A program made the position numbers and the translations under genes. 64,000 bases of DNA from Candidatus Izemoplasmatales bacterium. Its GTDB lineage: Bacteria; Bacillota_I; Bacilli_A; Izemoplasmatales; Hujiaoplasmataceae. The notes below the pieces were generated by a model, which did no database searches, was not told the origin of the DNA, and was given only the letters and a program-made list of their open reading frames with translations. Below are positions 52,077 through 60,528 of the stretch, piece after piece; position 1 is the stretch's first letter; the number at the start of each line of letters is the position of its first letter. Where the stretch lies: assembly GCA_028698875.1 (NCBI GenBank), contig JAQVVR010000002.1, positions 62,001-126,000 on the forward strand, read 5' to 3'.

Positions 52077-52866
52077 AACAGTAGTAATATCTGGTGCTTC
52101 CAGCGGGATTGGGTTCGCTACCGCTCGAATCCTACAAAAATCTGGATATCATGTTATCGGATTATCACGTTCTTATCCAAAGGAGACATATGATTTCAAC
52201 TATATATTATGTGATATCACCGATGAAGTTCAGATTAAAAATGCTGTTGACAAAATCTTATCGACGAACCCAGATATCTATGCTTTAATTAATTGTGCCG
52301 GCATGGGTATCAGCGGTGCTATCGAATATACAGAAACAGCGGACATAAAAACTATTTTCGATGTCAATTTACTAGGAACTTTTCAACTGACAAAAATATT
52401 AATTCCAGCACTTCGCAAAGTGCCCAACAGTAAAATTATCAATATTGGCTCAGTGGCTGGTTGTCTTACTATTCCCTTTCAAGCGTACTATTCAATTACC
52501 AAAGCGGGAATTAATGCTTACACCGAAGCTTTACGAATGGAACTAAGACCATTTGGAATTCATGTTGGTGCTGTGCTTCCCGGTGATACGAAAACCAACT
52601 TCACTGCCAATCGTCAAAAGGCAAATATGAAGATGGATAATGGATATGGCAATCGGATCCAATTATCAATTGAACGCATGGAAAAAGATGAACAAAACGG
52701 TAAAAGTGCTGATACTGTCGGAATTACAATTCGTCGTTTGTTAAGTCGAAAAACGGTTCCAGTATATAAGACTGTGGGTTTCTCCTATAAGCTATTTATC
52801 TTTTTAAAACGATTACTACCAAGTCGTTTTGTCAATTGGATATTATATCAAATGTACGCAAAATAA
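52069..52866 (+). CDS. Short-chain dehydrogenase/reductase, possible 3-ketosphinganine reductase
   Basis: The 265-residue classical SDR has VVISGASSGIGFATARIL for NAD(P), NCAGMG, and the catalytic Y141-x3-K145 (YYSITK). A hydrophobic C-terminal stretch (KLFIFLKRLLPSRFVNWILY) could associate with membranes. ATG 52069 is the typical SDR start; the longer upstream frame lies inside the SPT-like gene. The overlap suggests translational coupling. A role in reducing the SPT product is inferred from context alone; SDR sequences do not reveal substrates. Confidence 0.85.
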   Translation: MSKTVVISGASSGIGFATARILQKSGYHVIGLSRSYPKETYDFNYILCDITDEVQIKNAVDKILSTNPDIYALINCAGMGISGAIEYTETADIKTIFDVNLLGTFQLTKILIPALRKVPNSKIINIGSVAGCLTIPFQAYYSITKAGINAYTEALRMELRPFGIHVGAVLPGDTKTNFTANRQKANMKMDNGYGNRIQLSIERMEKDEQNGKSADTVGITIRRLLSRKTVPVYKTVGFSYKLFIFLKRLLPSRFVNWILYQMYAK

Positions 52867-52905
52867 AAAGCGAAAGCTTTCCGACGAAGGCTTTCGCTTT
52901 TCTTT
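52867..52905. terminator. Bidirectional terminator
   Basis: AAAGCGAAAGC (52867-52877) pairs with GCTTTCGCTTT (52890-52900), flanked by A and T runs on opposite sides, and serves the convergent SDR and metalloprotease genes. Confidence 0.9.
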
Positions 52906-52911
52906 ATTATG

Positions 52912-54462
52912 CTATTGTTCGAAAATGATGGAGATATTGGCATAATGGGCGTCGATAGCACCGATACTGATGGAAAAATCCATTATGCCAAAGGAATCTT
53001 GATACCAATCGGCATCGGTGTAAATATTGCGATTGAAGATACGTCCAAATTGAAACATATCAGAGTTTTCAGCGTTACCAGTACTCTCAATACTGTTATT
53101 CCGATCGGCTTCAATTATTTTGATTAGTTTATGCTGAGTATCGGAATTGTTATAGTTAAAAATTGTATAATAGGCTGAATCAGGATCATATCCGCTGCCG
53201 ATTCGAGCATCGATATGATAGATGATAACTCCAGAAGTTAGAAAGTATTTATCTTCAGCATTTAAACCGTTTGGAGTATAGAAGACAACAAGCAAATATT
53301 CATCAAAGATGGTTCCATTCCAACTGTCATCGACAATCATCAAAGTCTGACCAGCATCAATATATGGGGAAAGACTAATGTCAAATGATCCAGTTATAAC
53401 TAAAGGATTAATCCACCCTAATAACATTTTGGAGAAAGGATTATGGTCACCGGCATAATAATCCATGATATCGGCGCCACCTAATCCACCAGAATTAAAA
53501 CTGTCAGAATCGTCATAATCGTAGTAATCGTCAAGACCAAGCATGTGTCCGGTTTCGTGAATAAGAGTCCGGGAATTAATGCCTTCATATAGGTCTAAAT
53601 CGCCGTCATCTTCATAAAAGAAATCTGATCCCATCCAAACGAAGTAGTTTGGTTTTACTCCATCAGTTGGCGAAGTGTAATAAGCATACTGGGTTTGATA
53701 AGCCCACCAAAGATCCGAACCACTATCGAAACTAACTGGAGCAGAATAGATGATGTAAATGCCATCAATAAAGCCATCATTGTTTGCATCGTAATCAGAA
53801 TAGTTGATATCACTGTCGTACTCTTCTAACAATTCATCAATTAAATCGCTTTCCGGATAACTATTTTCGTAATCATTTTCATAATAAGAACGATTATGTG
53901 GTGCTGTATAAAAACCAAAAATATCGGCGGTTAAAGTGAGTTGGGAAAATGAACTTTTCGAATAATAACTATATAAAGATTCATAAGCGGTTTCGGCTGT
54001 TTCGCCATTAAAGGCGGTGTCGATATCGGCAATTGTCACTCCAGCATGTTGGGCAGTGTAATCCGGAAATTCAACAGCAAAAACCAAGACTTTGACATTG
54101 CCCGTTGAAGGAATGCCAATTTCTTCCAGTTTGTCTTGTATGCCTTCATAATCAGATAAAACCACGGGCGTGGTTGTTGTGGCAGTGGTTACTATCGTTG
54201 TTGCCTCTGCGGTTGTCGGAATCGTGGTTGGTGTTGCGGTTGTAGCTATGGTTGTGGGTAGCGCAGTTGTTGGGGCAACCGTGGTAACGGTAGTTGGATT
54301 CAAAGTAGTAGTATCTTGATAATCAGTGGTCGTATCCACAGCAGTTGTAAGCGAAGTTGATGATATTTCGGCAATCGTTGTAAGATTAGTCCGTGTTAAA
54401 AAATCACAACCCCCCAAGATAGTAAAACTGATTATTAGTAAGACAAATAGTCGTTTTCGCAT
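52912..54462 (-). CDS. Secreted lipoprotein metalloprotease, M6 (immune inhibitor A-like)
   Basis: I chose the start at 54462 (516 residues), with GGAGG just upstream on the minus strand; an upstream in-frame ATG at 54486 has no such site. A signal peptide ends in lipobox LGGC, with lipidated Cys19. A Thr-rich linker of about 85 residues follows, then a protease domain with zinc motif HETGHMLGLDD (His302, Glu303, His306) and acidic, Tyr/Asp-rich surfaces. It likely degrades extracellular protein, feeding the amino-acid fermentation pathways. Specificity is unknown. Confidence 0.9.
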   Translation of the reverse strand: MRKRLFVLLIISFTILGGCDFLTRTNLTTIAEISSTSLTTAVDTTTDYQDTTTLNPTTVTTVAPTTALPTTIATTATPTTIPTTAEATTIVTTATTTTPVVLSDYEGIQDKLEEIGIPSTGNVKVLVFAVEFPDYTAQHAGVTIADIDTAFNGETAETAYESLYSYYSKSSFSQLTLTADIFGFYTAPHNRSYYENDYENSYPESDLIDELLEEYDSDINYSDYDANNDGFIDGIYIIYSAPVSFDSGSDLWWAYQTQYAYYTSPTDGVKPNYFVWMGSDFFYEDDGDLDLYEGINSRTLIHETGHMLGLDDYYDYDDSDSFNSGGLGGADIMDYYAGDHNPFSKMLLGWINPLVITGSFDISLSPYIDAGQTLMIVDDSWNGTIFDEYLLVVFYTPNGLNAEDKYFLTSGVIIYHIDARIGSGYDPDSAYYTIFNYNNSDTQHKLIKIIEADRNNSIESTGNAENSDMFQFGRIFNRNIYTDADWYQDSFGIMDFSISIGAIDAHYANISIIFEQ

Positions 54463-54567
54463 AGCACTCCTCCAAATGTTTCGCAAGTTATTATATCACA
54501 TTTTCGTGAATGTCTATAATTAAATGCGTGTTTAAGTTATAATATTACAAGGAAAGATGGTGGAATT

Positions 54568-55896
54568 ATGTCACAAATAACAGCCAAATGTGAAGGCATC
54601 AATGCGATGGGTAATGGTATCATTGCTGCCAACAATCGAAAATATCTGATTCCAAATTTACTCCCAGAAGAAATTGCAGAAATTGAATTGTTGGAAAATG
54701 GATATGGTAAAGTAATTAAAATTAGCAAATCATCTCCTCAACGGGTTAAGCCAAAATGCCCTAGATATTCTGAGTGTGGTGGATGTCATTTGCAACACTG
54801 CGATTACCAGTTGCAATTAGACATCAAGACAAAAACTGTTCAAGATTGCATCCGCAATCATGATTTGAATCCAGAAGTAATTTTGCCATGCATTGGCATG
54901 AAAGAACCGTATCATTATCGCAATAAAATCCAAATGGTGATCTCCGAAAAGGGACGCAAGGTCATGGCTGGGTTTTATGAGGAAAACACTCACAAAATCG
55001 TCAATGTCGATGATTGTTCAATTCAAGACGAAATCGCTAATGCGATCATGCGATCTTGCAAGGAACTGATGACAAAACACAAGATTAAACCATTTATTGA
55101 TGACAAAGGCACTGGTCTTGTTCGTCATATTATGATTAAGCGTAGCGACATCACTAAACAGGTTTTGGTGATATTTGTCACTGTCACTGAGGTTTTCCCC
55201 GGAAGAAACAATTTTGTCACTGATCTTCGGAGGGCTCATCCGGAAATCACTTCTATTGTGCAAAACATAAATGATCGAAAAACATCGGCTGTACTTGGCG
55301 AATTTGAACGGATAATATATGGACCGGGAACAATTGAAGATGAGATATTTGGCAAAAAATTTATAATTTCTGCTAAAACATTTTATCAAGTTAATGCCAA
55401 ACAAACGAAGATCCTATATCAAAAAGCGATTGAACTCGCTAAGCCGAACCCCGATGACTTAGTAGTTGATGCCTTTGCGGGAGTTGGCACGATTGGCATC
55501 ATTTTAGCTGACTCAGTTAAGCAGGTCTATGCCGTTGAAATAAACAAGGCATCGGTAAAAAACGCAATACTTAATGCCCGGATCAACCATATCAAAAATG
55601 TTCATTTCTATGAAGATGATGCAACGCATTTTCTCACCCAATTAGCTGAGGATGGTATCGTTCCCAGTATATTATTTCTTGATCCGCCACGAGCGGGTTT
55701 GGACCAAGAACTCATCACCGCGGTTGAACGAATCAAACCAAATAAAATCGTTTATATTTCGTGCGATCCGCATACTTTAGCTCGTGATTTGCAAAAACTA
55801 GTTGCCATTAAATACAATTTAAAAAGAGTCCAGCCCGTTGATATGTTTTGTCAAACATATCACGTTGAGACAGTCTCGTTGCTTTCCTTAAAATAG
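54568..55896 (+). CDS. 23S rRNA (uracil-C5)-methyltransferase, second RlmD/RlmCD paralogue
   Basis: The 442-residue protein shares the layout of the enzyme at 5806-7179: an N-terminal basic domain, iron-sulfur motif CPRYSECGGCHLQHC, VVDAFAGVGTIGIIL, FLDPPRAGL and the catalytic Cys in YISCDPHTLA. GGTGGAATT precedes ATG 54568. Both copies look intact. They may target different uridines in 23S rRNA. It is a single-gene unit followed by a region with an IS relic. Confidence 0.9.
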   Translation: MSQITAKCEGINAMGNGIIAANNRKYLIPNLLPEEIAEIELLENGYGKVIKISKSSPQRVKPKCPRYSECGGCHLQHCDYQLQLDIKTKTVQDCIRNHDLNPEVILPCIGMKEPYHYRNKIQMVISEKGRKVMAGFYEENTHKIVNVDDCSIQDEIANAIMRSCKELMTKHKIKPFIDDKGTGLVRHIMIKRSDITKQVLVIFVTVTEVFPGRNNFVTDLRRAHPEITSIVQNINDRKTSAVLGEFERIIYGPGTIEDEIFGKKFIISAKTFYQVNAKQTKILYQKAIELAKPNPDDLVVDAFAGVGTIGIILADSVKQVYAVEINKASVKNAILNARINHIKNVHFYEDDATHFLTQLAEDGIVPSILFLDPPRAGLDQELITAVERIKPNKIVYISCDPHTLARDLQKLVAIKYNLKRVQPVDMFCQTYHVETVSLLSLK

Positions 55897-56232
55897 CCGT
55901 CATTTTCCTATTGACGACGTGTTTTCAAAATCGTTTTTACACTGTAAAGACAAATATAAAGTCATTTGAGTTCTTCTGCGACCGCTGTTGCTGATTTTCC
56001 GAATTCAATATGTGGAGAACGGTCTGTTCTCTCATTTCTTCTGAATATTTCGAGTTATTGCTTGGCATGATGGTTCATCTCATCAATATGTACCCATATG
56101 ACACCATAGGCTACCCACTGTTCAAAAACCACACCAATCCAATATTCAAAAAAAAAAAGTATTTTTAAAGACATATACTCTTTATCCCACGACCAAATAT
56201 TTAAAAAAATCTTGTGAAGAAAGAGACAATTT
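55897..56232. other. 336-base intergenic region holding a transposase relic
   Basis: Apart from the transposase fragment (55962-56068, minus strand) I see no gene. The left end contains a short CGTCA/TGACG hairpin without a clear T run. The right part has an 11-base A run near 56148-56159 and AT-rich sequence suited to a promoter for the DUF1284 gene, but I cannot name a -35/-10 pair. Confidence 0.5.
55962..56068 (-). pseudogene. Relic of an IS3-family transposase OrfA N-terminus
   Basis: From ATG at 56068 on the minus strand the translation reads MPSNNSKYSEEMREQTVLHI, typical of the OrfA start of IS3-type elements. After a one-base frameshift it continues IEFGKSATAVAEELK and then stops at TGA (55964-55962). 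The rest of OrfA and all of OrfB are absent. The element ends are not identifiable. This is a decayed insertion with no expected activity. Confidence 0.65.
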
Positions 56233-56652
56233 ATGAAACGAAAAAAACGTATTTTGACAATTCGTCCACACCATGGACTATGCATGCAGTTTTTTGCTGG
56301 CAAAGGATATTCTGATGATTTTGTTTTAAACATGAAGACAACCATTGATTATTTGAATGCTCACCCAGAAGAGCCACTAATTCTATCATCGACAACTGAC
56401 ATCATTTGTGGTTCTTGTCCTCATATTGATAATCAACAGTGCCAGACCCAAGAAAAAGTCACCCGATATGATCAGCGTTGTTTAGATATATGCAACCTAA
56501 AGAATAATGTGCAAACGACATGGAAAGCTTATGTGTCCGCGATTAAGACGAACATTATTCGCAAACAAAGGCTATCAGATGTCTGTTGGGATTGCGAGTG
56601 GCACTCGCAGTGTACAAGTCATTCCAATAACCAATCATCAAAGGAGGAATAA
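56233..56652 (+). CDS. DUF1284 protein
   Basis: The 139-residue protein starts RKKRILTIRPHHGLCMQFFA and contains GKGYSDDFVLNM, the DUF1284 signature. Cysteines in ICGSCPH, QCQT, RCLDIC and VCWDCEWHSQC suggest a metal or iron-sulfur site. The function is not known. It lies 2 bases before the nitroreductase gene, so the two are co-transcribed. Confidence 0.85.
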   Translation: MKRKKRILTIRPHHGLCMQFFAGKGYSDDFVLNMKTTIDYLNAHPEEPLILSSTTDIICGSCPHIDNQQCQTQEKVTRYDQRCLDICNLKNNVQTTWKAYVSAIKTNIIRKQRLSDVCWDCEWHSQCTSHSNNQSSKEE

Positions 56653-56654
56653 TC

Positions 56655-57176
56655 ATGAATATCAATCAACTGATCCATGAACGTTATTCGGTCCGCGATT
56701 TTTCTGATCGTGTGATTGAGCAAGAAAAATTGAATCAAATTCTTGAGGCCGGCAGATTAGCGCCGACAGCAAAAAATCTTCAGCCACAGCGGGTTTATGT
56801 TTTAACTGGTGAAACGGTGATAAAAACAATTCGCCAGATTACACCTTCAGCATATAATGCACCTATCGTATTAATGATTGGCACAAAAACCAGTGAAGCC
56901 TGGGTAAATCCTTACAGTCATCACAGTTCTGCGGAGATGGACGCAAGCATAGTTACAACCCAAATGATGTTAGCCGCTTGGGAATTAGGCATCGGGTCGG
57001 TTTGGGTATGCTGGTTTGATGTTGAAAAAGTCAAAAAGGCATTTTCAATCCCGCAAGATATTGATATCTTTTGTTTATTACCAATCGGATATCCGGCGAT
57101 AGACTGTGTGACTAGTAGAAACCATTTAAACCGGAAATCATTGTCGGAAATGGTTTCAATTATTGATAACCAGTAA
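56655..57176 (+). CDS. Nitroreductase family protein
   Basis: The 173-residue FMN protein has ERYSVRDFSDRVIEQEKLNQ and EAGRLAPTAKNLQPQRVYVL at the N-terminus and WELGIGSVWVCWFD in the middle, a typical short nitroreductase. Physiological substrates are unknown. AAGGAGG precedes ATG 56655. It is flanked by DUF1284 and a GNAT gene in a tight three-gene unit. Confidence 0.9.
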   Translation: MNINQLIHERYSVRDFSDRVIEQEKLNQILEAGRLAPTAKNLQPQRVYVLTGETVIKTIRQITPSAYNAPIVLMIGTKTSEAWVNPYSHHSSAEMDASIVTTQMMLAAWELGIGSVWVCWFDVEKVKKAFSIPQDIDIFCLLPIGYPAIDCVTSRNHLNRKSLSEMVSIIDNQ

Positions 57177-57179
57177 ATT

Positions 57180-57839
57180 ATGGCTATTTATCTCCATGAA
57201 AATCTTAGTTTGGTTGACTATTGCCAAGATCCTTGTAAAACATCATCGCTTCCATATTGGAAAATCAAGAGTGGCATTGCCATCAATGATTTATTGATTT
57301 TGCATGACCAAGAGTACCGGCTAGGAGATTTTTCTTCGTTTTCTGATCAGCAGTATTTCCGATTGTATCATGATTTAAAACGGCTTCCAATTGCGACTAT
57401 AGATAAACAGTTCTTCTCAAGAGTTGTCAATATAAAAGAAGATATTGATGCCATTGTCAACACTATAAATACTAGTTATGAAGACATCAAAGTCACCGCT
57501 CTTCAAGTTCGCAAATGGACGGAGACCGTAGTGTATACCCCTCAATTATGGTTGTTAATAATTGATAAGAATTCTTCTTCAACTGTTGGACTAGGCATCG
57601 CTGACTTTGATTTTGAGACTAAAGAGGGAATTTTGGAGTGGATTCAAATCGTTCCTTCATTCCGGCATCGCGGTCTTGGGCGCTATCTAGTTGCTAGTTT
57701 ATTACTTGAAATTAAAAAGTTTGCGGAGTTTGCGACCGTTTCAGGACAAATAAATAATCTTTATAAACCAGAAAGATTGTATCGTTATTTAGGATTTACG
57801 GGCACAGACATTTGGCATGTAATGAAAAAAATAGACTAG
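57180..57839 (+). CDS. GNAT-family N-acetyltransferase
   Basis: The 219-residue protein has a C-terminal GNAT domain (about residues 90-219) with motif A IVPSFRHRGLGRYLVASLL and a GFTGTDIWHVMK end. The first 90 residues are an unassigned N-terminal extension. The acetyl acceptor is unknown. It starts 3 bases after the nitroreductase stop with a weak ribosome binding site. Confidence 0.85.
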   Translation: MAIYLHENLSLVDYCQDPCKTSSLPYWKIKSGIAINDLLILHDQEYRLGDFSSFSDQQYFRLYHDLKRLPIATIDKQFFSRVVNIKEDIDAIVNTINTSYEDIKVTALQVRKWTETVVYTPQLWLLIIDKNSSSTVGLGIADFDFETKEGILEWIQIVPSFRHRGLGRYLVASLLLEIKKFAEFATVSGQINNLYKPERLYRYLGFTGTDIWHVMKKID

Positions 57840-57852
57840 TCACATGGATATA

Positions 57853-57893
57853 TATTAAAGAAAATTTAGCTTTTAAAGTAGCTTTCTTTAATA
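57853..57893. repeat. 11-bp inverted repeat between operons
   Basis: TATTAAAGAAA (57853-57863) and TTTCTTTAATA (57883-57893) are perfect arms around a 19-base loop that contains GCT/AGC. It could act as a weak terminator for the GNAT unit or an operator for the next promoter. Confidence 0.5.
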
Positions 57894-57906
57894 ACAACAC
57901 TTTTTT

Positions 57907-57915
57907 TGGTATAAT
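57907..57915 (+). promoter_or_regulatory. Extended -10 promoter element
   Basis: TGGTATAAT following a T-rich run, about 33 bases before the membrane protein start. Confidence 0.6.
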
Positions 57916-57948
57916 AGAAATAGAAGAAAAACGGAATTAGGTGGTAAT

Positions 57949-58815
57949 ATGAAACATCAAAAAATATCCATTGTAACATTGATGATTATTGTCAGTTCAT
58001 TTGTCTTTTTTGTTGCCATCGTGGCGCTATTTTTTGGTGATTGGCTCGATGCAACATTCAATGTAATCGGCATTCGGATAGCCACATTATTTGTGGCGTT
58101 TGCAGCGTTCGTTTCCAGTAGCGTTTTTAGTCTTTTGATATATATGCATAACCGAACAGCAAATAAGGCCAATGATGATGCCAACCGTCGAGCTGAACTT
58201 TTTCGCGAACAGCAGTTTGCCTCAACCAACTATTCAATTATTGAATTTATGGATCGGATGTTAATATATGAGGAATTACAAAAATATATCGATAAGTATG
58301 TTGTTGAAAAAGATTTAGATTTTCATATGATTGATAGTCGAATTGATCAAAACGATATTCTCATTAATCCCGAAAATTATGCTTTCATTTCCATCAAAAT
58401 TCCTTTTCGCGTTGTCGAAGGGAAAGTAGTTTCTTCCATATTCTTTGACAAATTACGTTTTAAGCGTAACAACGATAGTTATGAATTTATTCCGCCCAAA
58501 GGCTTAGTGAATAATCCCGTATATATTCTTTACAATGAACAAACCAAACGGAATAACGCCATTATTAACCTAATCGTTTATAAATCAAGTCAATTCTTTA
58601 TTCCCAGCCAGATTAATATGTTTTCCAAAATTGCCATTAATTTGGAAGTGACAAGTTTGCTAGGTGTTCGTGTCAAAGGTGTTAACGAGCTTTACTTCAC
58701 TAACCCTGAACAAATCGAGGGGGACGGCACAAACACTTATCGCATCAACTCGTCTAATTTTACCTTATCAGAAATGCCAAAAGTCACAGAGCTATATGCT
58801 AGTAATTCTCAGTAG
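57949..58815 (+). CDS. Hypothetical two-span membrane protein
   Basis: The 288-residue protein has two membrane segments (about residues 8-28 and 41-64) and a C-terminal cytoplasmic domain of about 220 residues that begins with a charged helical stretch (NKANDDANRRAELFREQQFA). The topology resembles small scaffold proteins, but I do not recognise the family. TAGGTGG precedes the ATG. OsmC follows after 29 bases and may share the transcript. Confidence 0.7.
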   Translation: MKHQKISIVTLMIIVSSFVFFVAIVALFFGDWLDATFNVIGIRIATLFVAFAAFVSSSVFSLLIYMHNRTANKANDDANRRAELFREQQFASTNYSIIEFMDRMLIYEELQKYIDKYVVEKDLDFHMIDSRIDQNDILINPENYAFISIKIPFRVVEGKVVSSIFFDKLRFKRNNDSYEFIPPKGLVNNPVYILYNEQTKRNNAIINLIVYKSSQFFIPSQINMFSKIAINLEVTSLLGVRVKGVNELYFTNPEQIEGDGTNTYRINSSNFTLSEMPKVTELYASNSQ

Positions 58816-58844
58816 TTCCCACAATACAGGAAGGATTTGAAACC

Positions 58845-59234
58845 ATGTTAAAACCAGTGAAATTGCTTTTTACGAATGATTATATGGGTGAAATGCATAC
58901 AGAAAATGGGGTTGTTAAACTTGGCAAACAACCGAACGGATTAAATCCTTATGATATGATGTTGGGAGCTTTAGGCGCATGTTTTTATGCAACTTTCATA
59001 TCAATTGTTAATAAGAAACGGTTGACATTTGACAGCGCAACTATCGATATTTTTGGAGAGAGCCGCGAGGAATTACCAACGACTTTAAAAATGGTCACCA
59101 TCAATTTTGAGATTAAGAACGGTTTAAATGAAGCACAATTTCGCCGGAGTATCGAATTAGCTACCCAATATTGTTCCGTTCATGAGACTATCAAAAAAGT
59201 GGCAGAGATTAAAATCAATGTCAAATTTGTGTAA
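58845..59234 (+). CDS. OsmC/Ohr-family protein
   Basis: The 129-residue protein has the two redox cysteines of the family, in GALGACFYAT and ATQYCSVHETI, and the OsmC lead-in GLNPYDMMLGALGAC. OsmC/Ohr proteins reduce organic hydroperoxides with thiols. It could belong to the YhfA-like branch, whose role is less clear. AGGAAGG precedes ATG 58845. Confidence 0.9.
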   Translation: MLKPVKLLFTNDYMGEMHTENGVVKLGKQPNGLNPYDMMLGALGACFYATFISIVNKKRLTFDSATIDIFGESREELPTTLKMVTINFEIKNGLNEAQFRRSIELATQYCSVHETIKKVAEIKINVKFV

Positions 59235-59249
59235 TTTTCCGTTTTCCAT

Positions 59250-59289
59250 AAATCGGTAGGCTTGTATGATAGGCCTTACCGATTTTTTT
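59250..59289 (+). terminator. Rho-independent terminator
   Basis: AAATCGGTAGGC (59250-59261) pairs with GCCTTACCGATTT (59273-59285) with one bulged T and is followed by T residues. Confidence 0.9.
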
Positions 59290-59325
59290 ATGAAAACATT
59301 TGAAAGTCACTTCTTATTATTCTCT

Positions 59326-59355
59326 TTGCCAGTGAAAGCGGTTGTATGATATAAT
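59326..59355 (+). promoter_or_regulatory. Promoter of the arginine/ornithine operon
   Basis: TTGCCA (59326-59331) and an extended -10 TGATATAAT (59347-59355), spacer 18. It drives alr-arcA-argF-ord-ortA. Confidence 0.75.
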
Positions 59356-59380
59356 AGTAGAATGGAAGCAGGGTGATTTT

Positions 59381-60517
59381 ATGGATTATTACCGCGACAC
59401 TTTCATTGAAATCAATTTAGATGCCATAAGACATAATATTGAGAATTTACGAACCCATTTTTACCATGGTTTAGAGATAATGGCCGTCATCAAAGCGGAC
59501 TCATATGGGCATGGAGCCATTATGGTGGCCAAAGAATTATTGTCCATCGGCGTCCAACGCTTTGCGGTGGCGACAATTGACGAAGCTATTGAATTAAGAC
59601 AAAATGGGATTGAACAGCCAATTTTAGTATTTGGTGGTTGTTCAATCGATTATCTAGAAGCCGTCGCGAAGTATCATCTCTGTATCACGGTTAATTCGCT
59701 TTCTTGGCTAAGAAAAGCTATACAAAACCCGCCTGCTGAACCAATTGATGTCCAAATAAAAGTCGATTCAGGAATGAACCGACTGGGTTTTTATGATGAG
59801 CAGGAATTTCTCGAAGCGATCAAAACAGTTTCTGATGATAGCCATTTTCGTTTGGTTGGAATCTATTCTCACTTAGCAACTTCAGAGGAAGCCGATGACT
59901 CATATTATCATCATCAAATTAATCGTTTTGAACAATTGATAAAACCGATTAATAAAACCGGATTGTTAATCCATATTGGCAATAGCGCCGGAAGCATCAA
60001 GATGCCACCACCGTTTGTGAATATGGTTCGGATTGGATTGTTTATAAATGGCATCTGCCCAGGACCGGAAGTGAAACTCCCGTTTCATCTGGAACCATCA
60101 CTCGCGTTATTTTCGCATATCGTACAAATTAAAAAAGTACCCTCTCATAGTAAAATTAGTTATAACGGCATCTATGAGACCACAAAAGATACCATTATTG
60201 CCACAATACCCATCGGCTATGCGGATGGGTATGACCGACGGATGGTTAATGGATTAGTTTATATAGCTGGTCACTTCGGAAAAGTGGTCGGTCGTATTTG
60301 TATGGATAGTATTATGGTCGAACTTGATGAAATGGTACCAGAAGGAACTCTTGTGGAACTGATTGGTCCGCACATCACCATCGACCAATATTGCTCATGG
60401 GTAAACACCAATAATTATCATGCCACTTGTGCTTTTACCGATCGGCTCCCGCGTGTATATAAGCGAGGAAACACAACGGTTGCGGTCACAAATCGAAGAT
60501 TGAAATTCCAAATATAG
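59381..60517 (+). CDS. alr: Alanine racemase
   Basis: I chose ATG 59381 (378 residues), with AGGGTGAT just upstream; the upstream in-frame start at 59342 would lie on the -10 element. PLP lysine Lys38 lies in VIKADSYGHG; the catalytic tyrosine is in ISYNGIYE, and GRICMDSIMVEL is the typical C-terminal motif. It interconverts L- and D-alanine. Its place at the head of the arginine/ornithine operon is informative, because the OrtAB thiolase of this pathway releases D-alanine. Ornithine racemase is a related family, but these motifs are those of alanine racemase. Confidence 0.93.
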   Translation: MDYYRDTFIEINLDAIRHNIENLRTHFYHGLEIMAVIKADSYGHGAIMVAKELLSIGVQRFAVATIDEAIELRQNGIEQPILVFGGCSIDYLEAVAKYHLCITVNSLSWLRKAIQNPPAEPIDVQIKVDSGMNRLGFYDEQEFLEAIKTVSDDSHFRLVGIYSHLATSEEADDSYYHHQINRFEQLIKPINKTGLLIHIGNSAGSIKMPPPFVNMVRIGLFINGICPGPEVKLPFHLEPSLALFSHIVQIKKVPSHSKISYNGIYETTKDTIIATIPIGYADGYDRRMVNGLVYIAGHFGKVVGRICMDSIMVELDEMVPEGTLVELIGPHITIDQYCSWVNTNNYHATCAFTDRLPRVYKRGNTTVAVTNRRLKFQI

Positions 60518-60528
60518 GAGGCTTTACT

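Noticed and set aside
56069-56345. Minus-strand reading frame extending across the DUF1284 start
   Set aside because: It overlaps the well-supported DUF1284 gene and only its distal part, near 56068, resembles a protein family (transposase relic).
59381-60517. Ornithine racemase instead of alanine racemase
   Set aside because: KADSYGHG, SYNG and RICMDSIMVEL are alanine racemase motifs, and D-alanine formation by OrtAB explains the position without this reassignment.
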